Shown: positions 1 to 4,879 of the stretch, piece after piece
Layout of the letters: each line of letters starts with the position of its first letter
Numbering within the stretch: the first letter of the stretch is position 1
Assembly: GCA_964385195.1 (NCBI GenBank)
Contig: CAYLOC010000197.1
Coordinates: 1 to 5,389 of the forward strand
Reading direction: 5' to 3'
Length of the DNA stretch: 5,389 nt
Source: CAYLOC01 sp964385195
Lineage (GTDB): Bacteria > Actinomycetota > Actinomycetes > Propionibacteriales > Nocardioidaceae
Position numbers and translations under genes: made by a program
Notes under the pieces: model-generated
Databases searched by the model: none
Told to the model about the DNA's origin: nothing
The model's input: the letters and a program-made list of their open reading frames with translations, nothing else

Positions 1-742
1 GCAGACAGTCCCTGATCGTGCGGGTCAGCCGCGGGTCGGCGCCGGGGCGGTCCAAGAGTCCGAGATCGGGTACGTCGGAGTGGGTCCGGCGCTTGCTGAA
101 CGGCCGGTGTCCGGTGACGGCCCGGTACAGCACACCACCAAGGCCCCACACGTCGGTGGGGGTGTCGACCCAGTCGCCGGAGACCTGCTCTGGGGCCATG
201 TACTCGGTGGTGCCCGCTCCTGACGAGCAGCGGCCGGGAGCCCGGGCGAGGCTCAGGTCAAGCAGGACGGCGGTGCCGCGGCTGCAGATGACGTTGGAGG
301 GCTTGAGGTCGAGGTGGAGTGTTCCATGCCGGTGCAGGTAGTGCAGAACCGAGCACAGCTGACGCCCGAGGACGGCGACGTCGTCGTGGTCGAGCCCGCC
401 GCGCGCCTCGGATTCGATGAGCCGGGAAAGCGTCTGCCCCGGCAACGTCTGGGAGATCACCACCGGGCCGTGCTCGGTGTCGAGGACGTCGTAACCGCGG
501 ACCAGGTGCGGGTGGTCCAAGTGGGTCAGCAACCATCCCTCATGCATCAGTCGCCGGAGGGCCGCATCATGGTCACGTCGGTCCGGACGCAGCATCTTGG
601 CAACGCACAGGCAGTCCCGGTCACGACTCCACACTGAGTACACGTCCAAGGTGACGCCGCGGTTGAGGTGTTCGCACACCACGTAGCCAGCGGCGACCTC
701 GGAGCCGCTGGGGATCGGCGCACGCACACTGACCACGGTCAT
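1..742 (-). CDS. Hanks-type serine/threonine protein kinase, 3' end outside window
   Basis: Cytoplasmic protein kinase that transfers phosphate from ATP to Ser/Thr; 247 codons are visible and the frame stays open past base 1. Visible motifs: VAK with the ATP-binding lysine K49, a helix-C glutamate near E68, catalytic loop HLDLKPSN (143-150; D145, K147, N150), metal-binding D162 in DLS where DFG is usual, activation-segment APEQ (183-186) and DVWGLG (197-202). The glycine-rich loop is degenerate: around residues 26-38 only one glycine remains. Nearly all of a kinase domain of usual size (about 260-270 residues) is present; any C-terminal extension is unseen. The start is the ATG at 742, overlapping the exporter stop as ATGA, with GAGGG seven bases upstream (754-750), so translation is probably coupled to the transporter. 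There is no N-terminal lyase domain, which argues against a class III/IV lanthipeptide synthetase. Inference: the upstream peptide or exporter is its substrate. Confidence 0.93.
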   Translation of the reverse strand, partial: MTVVSVRAPIPSGSEVAAGYVVCEHLNRGVTLDVYSVWSRDRDCLCVAKMLRPDRRDHDAALRRLMHEGWLLTHLDHPHLVRGYDVLDTEHGPVVISQTLPGQTLSRLIESEARGGLDHDDVAVLGRQLCSVLHYLHRHGTLHLDLKPSNVICSRGTAVLLDLSLARAPGRCSSGAGTTEYMAPEQVSGDWVDTPTDVWGLGGVLYRAVTGHRPFSKRRTHSDVPDLGLLDRPGADPRLTRTIRDCL

Positions 743-2454
743 GCCGAGGCCCTCACCGGCTCCGGTCCCACCACACGCCCGTGCTCGATCCGTACCTCCG
801 TGTCCGCCAAAGCAGCCACGTGCGGGTCGTGGGTGATCAGGATCGTCGTCCGTCCGGCCATCAGCCGCCGCAGCGACACCAGGACACGGTCGCGTGTGAC
901 ATCGTCGAGGCCACTGGTGGGCTCATCGAGAACCAGCACCGGGGCGTCACGGACAACGGCACGGGCGATGGCGATGCGCTGTCGTTGACCGCCGGACAGC
1001 GATCGTCCACGTTCACCGAGGGCGGTGTCGTACCCGTCGGACAGATCCTTGATGAAGGACTCGGCGTGCGCGGCCTGCGCGGCTCGGCGTACCTCCTCCA
1101 CGCTCGCGCCTGGTCGGCCGAAGGCGATGTTGTCGCCGACAGTGCCGTGGAAGAGGTGGGTCTGTTGCAACACGACGGCGATGTTGGCGCGCAGTGAGTC
1201 CAGGCTCACGCCGACGATGTCATGACCATCCACGCGCACCACTCCCGTCGTGGGGTCGTACATGCGCAGGAGAAGCCGGGCGATGGTGGTCTTGCCCGAC
1301 CCACTCGGTCCAGTGAGTGCGAGGACATCTCCTGGCTGGACCGACAGCGTCACTTCCTGCAGGGCGGGAGCACCGGCACCGGGGTAGGTGAAGCCGACCC
1401 GGTCAAACTCAACACCGCCTGAGACCGGCGGCAAGGCGGCGGCGTCGGGAGGTTCTGGCACCGAGGAGGTCGCAGTCAGCACTTCGCTGATCCGCTCAGC
1501 ACCAGCGCTGGCGGAGTAGACAGTATTCGTCAGCCGTGCCAGCGACCGCACCGGCCCGAGGAGCTGGGAGAGGTAGCCGACGAAGGCGAGCAGCCCACCG
1601 AGGCTGAGACGGCCGGAGGCCATCTGCATCGTGCCGATCCCGAACACGGCCAGTACGCCGATGACCTCCACGCTGCTGACCAGGGGACCGAACGCAGCGC
1701 TGAGGCGGGCCGCCCGCAGCTTGGCATGCATCCGCTGTTGAGCCTCGGCGTCGAACCGGTCGACTTCGCTGTCTTGACGCTGGTAGGCGTGTACCAGCGG
1801 GGCGTTGCCGAGGCTCTCCTCCGCGACCGCGGACATGGCGCCGGAGTGGAAACGGGCCGTCCGGGCGGCAGTCTTCAACCGTGTCGCGAACGACCGCGCA
1901 GCGAGTGCGAACATGGGGGTCACCGCCAACGCCACCAACGCCAGCGGCCAACTGAGCCAGAACAGGAGCCCGGCGAAGAGCACCACCCGGACCCCGTTGC
2001 CCAGCGTTCGGGTCACCGCCGACACCACGAGTCGGCGTACCGCGGCCACGTCGCTGGTCAGCCGGTACAGAAGGTCGCCCACCCGATGCCGGTCGAGCAC
2101 GTCCAGTGACAGTGCGTGCAAGTGCGAGAACAGGTCCACCCGCAGGTTCAGCGCGAAGTGTTGGGCCAACCATCGTGAGAGGTAGGAGTTCGCGAACCGC
2201 CCTACGCCAGCGGCAACCGTGATCGCCAGGTAGATCCCACCAACCCACCAGAAGGCACCGAGATCCCGCGGTACCAGCACCTGGTCGACCAGGACCTTGA
2301 ACATCCAGATCGAGGCTGCCTGGATAGCCGGCAGCACCAGTCCCAGAGCGATTCCCGACGCCAGCCACCCGCGGAACCCCCGCGTGTAGGGCCAGAACCG
2401 CCAGAACACCTCCCGCACCCCGAGTCTGGGGGTGCGGGAGGTGTCGGTATTCAC
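739..2454 (-). CDS. ABC exporter, fused membrane and ATPase domains (571 aa)
   Basis: Type IV (exporter-fold) ABC half-transporter, expected to dimerise in the cytoplasmic membrane and drive efflux with ATP. Membrane segments fall at roughly residues 30-50, 68-88, 145-165, 168-188, 262-282 and 285-305, followed by the nucleotide-binding domain from about 347: Walker A GPSGSGKT (382-389), Q-loop near Q430, signature LSGGQ (486-490), Walker B VLVLDE (506-511), D-loop SGLDD, and H-loop H542. Length is normal for the MsbA/MdlB-like group. There is no N-terminal C39 peptidase domain, so it would not itself cut a leader. The frame is open up to 2682, but the GTG at 2454 is preferred: residues upstream are an Arg/Gly-rich shadow of the small peptide gene, and recognisable sequence begins after 2454. 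The GTG lacks a convincing ribosome-binding site and lies 14 bases after the peptide stop, suggesting coupled translation. The stop overlaps the kinase start. Substrate unknown; the adjacent peptide is the obvious candidate. Confidence 0.95.
   Translation of the reverse strand: MNTDTSRTPRLGVREVFWRFWPYTRGFRGWLASGIALGLVLPAIQAASIWMFKVLVDQVLVPRDLGAFWWVGGIYLAITVAAGVGRFANSYLSRWLAQHFALNLRVDLFSHLHALSLDVLDRHRVGDLLYRLTSDVAAVRRLVVSAVTRTLGNGVRVVLFAGLLFWLSWPLALVALAVTPMFALAARSFATRLKTAARTARFHSGAMSAVAEESLGNAPLVHAYQRQDSEVDRFDAEAQQRMHAKLRAARLSAAFGPLVSSVEVIGVLAVFGIGTMQMASGRLSLGGLLAFVGYLSQLLGPVRSLARLTNTVYSASAGAERISEVLTATSSVPEPPDAAALPPVSGGVEFDRVGFTYPGAGAPALQEVTLSVQPGDVLALTGPSGSGKTTIARLLLRMYDPTTGVVRVDGHDIVGVSLDSLRANIAVVLQQTHLFHGTVGDNIAFGRPGASVEEVRRAAQAAHAESFIKDLSDGYDTALGERGRSLSGGQRQRIAIARAVVRDAPVLVLDEPTSGLDDVTRDRVLVSLRRLMAGRTTILITHDPHVAALADTEVRIEHGRVVGPEPVRASA
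2408..2442 (-). repeat. Perfect 14-bp inverted repeat (hairpin) at the 5' end of the ABC gene
   Basis: The arm ACCTCCCGCACCCC (2408-2421) is exactly complementary to 2429-2442, with a 7-base loop. On the minus-strand mRNA it forms a long, GC-rich stem that starts 12 bases downstream of the exporter GTG and 27 bases after the peptide stop codon. No U-run follows, so it is not a standard intrinsic terminator. Likely roles (inference) are slowing initiation on the exporter, protecting the 3' end of a peptide mRNA, or acting as an RNase processing site. The repeat is in-frame coding sequence for residues about 5-16. Confidence 0.8.
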
Positions 2455-2463
2455 GTCGAGCAA

Positions 2464-2476
2464 CCGACTCAGTCGG
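2464..2476. repeat. Short palindrome spanning the small-peptide stop codon
   Basis: CCGACT-C-AGTCGG is a perfect 6+1+6 palindrome centred on the TGA stop (2471-2469) of the small peptide gene. As RNA it can only form a stem of about four base pairs with a five-base loop, so it is weak alone. It lies 21 bases before the much stronger inverted repeat at 2408-2442, and together they occupy the junction between peptide and exporter. It may be chance; it is recorded because of its exact placement on the stop codon. Confidence 0.45.
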
Positions 2477-2633
2477 AGTCGCCGGTGTGGCTGACCCCCG
2501 AGGCGCCAGAAGCGCTCGAGTTGCCCGAGCTGCTGGAGGCGCCGGACGGGGTCGACTCCGGCGAATTCGAGGTGCCCGAAGACGCCGGCATGGCCGACTT
2601 CGAGGCGGCGGTCAGTGGGTTGAAGTGACCCAT
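2469..2633 (-). CDS. Small Ser/Thr/Gly-rich peptide, candidate exported or modified precursor (54 aa)
   Basis: Unrecognised 54-residue product. It begins MGHFNPLTAASKSAMP and then becomes a low-complexity Ser/Gly/Ala/Thr tract ending in DSD: 18 Ser, 4 Thr, 7 Gly, no Cys, one Phe and no Trp or Tyr. There is no signal peptide or membrane helix. Evidence that it is real: AAGGAAGG (2650-2643) lies nine bases upstream of the ATG at 2633; 48 of 54 codons end in G or C; and it fits between a regulatory region and a tightly spaced exporter gene. An ATG at 2642 would add three residues but abuts the ribosome-binding site; an in-frame start at 2810 would overlap the histidine kinase and is unlikely. 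The layout resembles a precursor peptide, with a short conserved-looking N-terminus and a residue-rich C-terminal core, next to an exporter and a kinase. Absence of Cys argues against a thioether lanthipeptide. The alternative is an intrinsically disordered small protein that the kinase phosphorylates. Function is inferred only from context. Confidence 0.65.
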   Translation of the reverse strand: MGHFNPLTAASKSAMPASSGTSNSPESTPSGASSSSGNSSASGASGVSHTGDSD

Positions 2634-2642
2634 GATGACCAT

Positions 2643-2650
2643 CCTTCCTT
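2643..2650 (-). promoter_or_regulatory. Strong ribosome-binding site of the small peptide gene
   Basis: AAGGAAGG on the minus strand ends nine bases before the ATG at 2633 and directly abuts the ATG at 2642. Spacing selects 2633 as the start. It is the strongest Shine-Dalgarno sequence in this operon; the exporter that follows has none that is obvious, consistent with more peptide than transporter being made. Confidence 0.65.
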
Positions 2651-2718
2651 CGAGTACGTTCCCCTCGTGGGGCTGACGCCATCCACGTTCCCGCCCAGGC
2701 ACGGCACCGACAACCGTG

Positions 2719-2763
2719 CTTAGTCGAGGTTGAGGCCGACTTAGCGAAGGCTTAGCCTTCCCT
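2719..2763. promoter_or_regulatory. Candidate response-regulator operator upstream of the peptide/exporter/kinase operon
   Basis: Plus-strand CTTAG occurs at 2719, 2740 and 2751, spaced 21 and 11 bases, so all lie on the same DNA face. The last two form CTTAGCGAAGGCTTAGCC, an 11-bp direct repeat of the type bound by OmpR/PhoB-family regulators. CTTAGCCTTCCCT (2751-2763) matches 12 of 13 bases with CTTAGCGTTCCCT at 4840-4852 upstream of the regulator gene. GAAGGC-TTA-GCCTTC (2746-2760) is also palindromic. The element overlaps the last codons of the histidine kinase and lies about 110-130 bp upstream of the peptide ATG. I could not pick a convincing -10/-35 pair between it and the peptide gene. 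Confidence 0.6.
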
Positions 2764-4077
2764 GTCGGTATCCGCCGGTGCTCCGAGTACGACGGTGACC
2801 TCCGCCCCACCGGATCTGCTTGCCCCGGTGGTCACGTACCCGCCGCTGGCATCGGCGGTGCGCCGCACAATGTCTAGGCCCAGCCCGGTGGACGCGGCGG
2901 AACTCTCACCGCGCTGGGTAGGGTCGGTGCCGGGGTCGCCGAACCCCGCCCCGTCGTCGGAAACGACGAGTCGGGCACCGGCCCCGGCACTGTGTGGGAC
3001 ACCCGGGACACCGAACAGGCGCACCGCCAACGATGTCCCCGGTGGGGTATGGGCGAACACGTTGCCCAGCAGCGCGTCGAGGACGGCGACGAGATCCCCC
3101 TCACTGACGCGCACCGGTACCGACGACTCGGGAATCTCGACGGTCATCGACCGGTGCTCTTCCTCAGCCAGGGCGGACCAAAACTCGACCCGGCCACGAG
3201 TCACCACCGCCGCGTCGCACGCAGCTCCGACACCCTCACGAACCGGGCGACGCGCCTCGTGGATGACCTCATCCACGGTCCGAGACAGCGCATCGACGTC
3301 GGCGCTCAGCCGCGCCGACTCCTCGGCATCACGCAGTGCTTCGCTGTCCAGCCGCAGCGTCGTCAACGGGGTACGCAGCCGATGCGACAGATCGGCCACG
3401 CCCTCCCGCTCATGCGCAAGCAGTTCCCCGATGCGCCCTGCCAGGTGGTTCAACGAACGGCCCACATCCCGCAGCTCCGGTGGGCCCGAGGGGCGCACAC
3501 GTGCCTCCAGGTCACCAGTCCCGAGCCGGTGAGAGACGCCGGCGAGGTCCGCCATCGGCCGCACCATGTTCTGGGCCAGGCGGTCGGCGAGGACCAGGCC
3601 GAGGGCCAACAGCGCCACTCCGAGCACGGCCAGGACCGCCCAGGCTCGAAGCACCCCCTCGTGCAGCACCCCCGAAGACACGAACGTGCGCACGACCGCG
3701 GTACCCCCGTCCACCCCCTGCACCGCCACCAAGATCTCGCGTCCGTCGCCGGTGTCGACCACCAGGCTCCGGCCCTGCGCGGCCAGGTCCACCCCGCTGG
3801 ATCGTGCGGCCGGGACGCCGAGCACCGCGCCGTCAGGGAGGAACACTGTCAATGGGTACTTCCCGGCGCCGCCGGCGGCCACCTGGCTCAACGTCAGCCG
3901 CAGCACGCTCCGGTCCACGGTCGCGACCACAGGCGCGAGCGCTTCGGCCTTACGGGTAGCGGCCCCCACCGCGCGGTCGGCCGCCACCTCGCGGACGAGG
4001 TACCCCAACGGCACGATGAACGCGATCAGCACCAGCGACGTCGTGGCAGCGACCAACAACGTGAGGCGACGTCTCAT
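2752..4077 (-). CDS. Two-component sensor histidine kinase with HAMP domain (441 aa)
   Basis: Membrane sensor kinase, partner of the response regulator immediately upstream. Layout: transmembrane helix 1 (about 5-28), extracytoplasmic sensor region (about 29-143, no domain recognised), transmembrane helix 2 (about 144-166), HAMP linker (about 167-222), dimerisation/phosphoacceptor domain with DLSHRLRTPLT (229-239; H232 is the phosphorylated histidine), then the ATPase domain with N-box N339 in LLGNVFAHTP, G1 DDGAGF (374-379) and G2 STGLGLDIV (396-404). All catalytic motifs look intact and the length is typical. The ATG at 4077 overlaps the regulator stop as ATGA, and GGAGGA (4092-4087) lies nine bases upstream, so the pair is translationally coupled. 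The stimulus is unknown; the ~115-residue outer region could sense an envelope signal or the exported product. No terminator follows, so read-through into the peptide operon is possible. Confidence 0.97.
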   Translation of the reverse strand: MRRRLTLLVAATTSLVLIAFIVPLGYLVREVAADRAVGAATRKAEALAPVVATVDRSVLRLTLSQVAAGGAGKYPLTVFLPDGAVLGVPAARSSGVDLAAQGRSLVVDTGDGREILVAVQGVDGGTAVVRTFVSSGVLHEGVLRAWAVLAVLGVALLALGLVLADRLAQNMVRPMADLAGVSHRLGTGDLEARVRPSGPPELRDVGRSLNHLAGRIGELLAHEREGVADLSHRLRTPLTTLRLDSEALRDAEESARLSADVDALSRTVDEVIHEARRPVREGVGAACDAAVVTRGRVEFWSALAEEEHRSMTVEIPESSVPVRVSEGDLVAVLDALLGNVFAHTPPGTSLAVRLFGVPGVPHSAGAGARLVVSDDGAGFGDPGTDPTQRGESSAASTGLGLDIVRRTADASGGYVTTGASRSGGAEVTVVLGAPADTDREG

Positions 4078-4766
4078 CGCCGGTCGTCCTCCGGGTCAAC
4101 CAGCCGTATACCAGCACCGCGGACCGTGTGCAGGTAGCGCGGCTCGTGGCCGGACTCGCCGAGTTTCCGGCGCAGCCAGGACAGATGGACATCCACGGTC
4201 TTGTCCGCCACCGAGAAGCTGTGCCGCCACACCTCGGTCAGCAGCTCCCGCTTCGACACCACCTGACCACGCCGTTCGACCAGGTACCACAACAGGTCGA
4301 ACTCCTTCCGCGTCAGTTCCACCGACGCACCGTCGACGCGTACGCTCCGGGCGCCTGGGTCGACGTGCAAACCGCCCACATCGACCGGTTCCGGGGGCCC
4401 GCCGCTTGCCGTCCGGCGCAACACCGCCCGCACCCTGGCGTCGATCTCCGCGGCCGTGAACGGCTTGACGACGTAATCGTCGGCCCCGGCGTCCAACGCA
4501 GCGACCAGCGCCCGGTCATCATCACGTGCGGTAGCCACGATGACCGGCAGCGCGCTGACCCCACGCAGCATCTTCAGCATCTGCTGTCCGTCGAAGTCCG
4601 GAAGCCCCAGGTCCAACAACACCAGGTCCGGCTCGCTCGCCTCGATCGATGCCAGTGCCGACGACGCGTTCGTCTCCGACGCAACCGCATGCCCCCGCTC
4701 AGAAAGCGCACGCGACAGGGCGGTCCGGATCGCGTCGTCGTCTTCCACGATCAAAAGCTCGCTCAC
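4074..4766 (-). CDS. OmpR/PhoB-family response regulator (230 aa)
   Basis: DNA-binding transcription factor activated by phosphoryl transfer from the adjacent sensor kinase. Receiver domain residues 1-118: acidic pocket E8/D9/D10, phosphoacceptor D52 in LLDLGLPDFDG, T79, and K101 in the KPF motif. The winged-helix DNA-binding domain spans about 128-225: the LTRKEFDLLWYL helix, recognition helix around VDVHLSWLRRKL (191-202), and wing TVRGAGIRL (214-222). Length is typical. The GTG at 4766 is chosen because homology begins with SELLIVEDD; the frame stays open to 4970 but that stretch covers the divergent control region and is Arg-rich non-coding-like sequence. No Shine-Dalgarno is evident, and a -10-like TAACGT ends nine bases before the GTG, so a leaderless mRNA is likely. 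The 11-bp direct repeats upstream suggest autoregulation. Confidence 0.97.
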   Translation of the reverse strand: MSELLIVEDDDAIRTALSRALSERGHAVASETNASSALASIEASEPDLVLLDLGLPDFDGQQMLKMLRGVSALPVIVATARDDDRALVAALDAGADDYVVKPFTAAEIDARVRAVLRRTASGGPPEPVDVGGLHVDPGARSVRVDGASVELTRKEFDLLWYLVERRGQVVSKRELLTEVWRHSFSVADKTVDVHLSWLRRKLGESGHEPRYLHTVRGAGIRLVDPEDDRR

Positions 4767-4774
4767 ACTTGGCC

Positions 4775-4780
4775 ACGTTA
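4775..4780 (-). promoter_or_regulatory. -10 element for the response regulator, implying a leaderless mRNA
   Basis: TAACGT on the minus strand fits the actinobacterial TANNNT -10 pattern. Transcription would start roughly at 4768-4766, that is at or next to the GTG start codon, which agrees with the lack of a ribosome-binding site. The -35 region about 17 bases upstream (GTCGCA, 4803-4798) is poor, which is common for activator-dependent promoters. The operator-like repeat at 4835-4857 would be centred near -80. Confidence 0.45.
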
Positions 4781-4819
4781 ACGGCCAGGCACCCGCCTGC
4801 GACGACGCCACTGCGTCGA

Positions 4820-4847
4820 TTGCCAGGCCCTGAGGGGAACTTAGCGT
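4820..4847 (+). promoter_or_regulatory. Candidate promoter of the divergent membrane-anchored protein gene
   Basis: TTGCCA (4820-4825) and TAGCGT (4842-4847) are separated by 16 bases and resemble vegetative -35 and -10 elements. The start point would be near 4854, giving a leader of about 26 bases before the GTG at 4880. The -10 lies inside the shared CTTAGCGTTCCC element, so a bound response regulator would be expected to affect it, possibly as a repressor. The assignment rests only on motif match and spacing. Confidence 0.4.
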
Positions 4848-4857
4848 TCCCTTAACC
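4835..4857. promoter_or_regulatory. Candidate response-regulator operator in the divergent intergenic region
   Basis: CTTAGCGTTCCCTTAACC (4840-4857) holds two CTTA half-sites 11 bases apart, the geometry of OmpR/PhoB-family direct-repeat operators. It is overlaid by a perfect inverted repeat, GGGAAC-TTAGC-GTTCCC (4835-4851). The core matches 12 of 13 bases with 2751-2763 upstream of the peptide operon, in the same orientation relative to the minus-strand genes. It lies about 70-90 bp upstream of the regulator GTG and 23-45 bp upstream of the plus-strand GTG. Confidence 0.62.
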
Positions 4858-4879
4858 AGATGACTGGCACCATGGGAAC

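Noticed and set aside
1..742. Class III/IV lanthipeptide synthetase (lyase-kinase-cyclase)
   Set aside because: The protein starts directly with the kinase domain, with no lyase domain ahead, and the peptide has no cysteine. A C-terminal cyclase cannot be excluded because the gene runs off the window.
1496..2368. 290-aa alternative frame on the minus strand inside the exporter
   Set aside because: Arg/Gly-rich shadow frame; the exporter frame carries all the motifs.
739..2682. Exporter extended to an ATG at 2682 (647 aa)
   Set aside because: The extra 76 residues are an Arg/Gly-rich shadow of the small peptide gene, and exporter-like sequence starts after the GTG at 2454.
2656..2692. ECF sigma-factor promoters based on the GGAAC motifs
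   Set aside because: No CGTC or GTT-type -10 at a 16-18 base spacing that would give a sensible start upstream of the peptide gene.
2746..2760. Intrinsic terminator after the histidine kinase
   Set aside because: Only a 6-bp stem with a 3-base loop and no T-run; better explained as part of the operator.
2469..2810. 113-aa version of the small peptide starting at 2810
   Set aside because: It would overlap the end of the histidine kinase and has no good ribosome-binding site; AAGGAAGG points to 2633.
2992..4137. 381-aa open frame on the plus strand opposite the histidine kinase
   Set aside because: His/Arg/Pro/Gln-rich shadow of an intact sensor kinase gene, with no recognisable domain; typical of GC-rich antisense frames.
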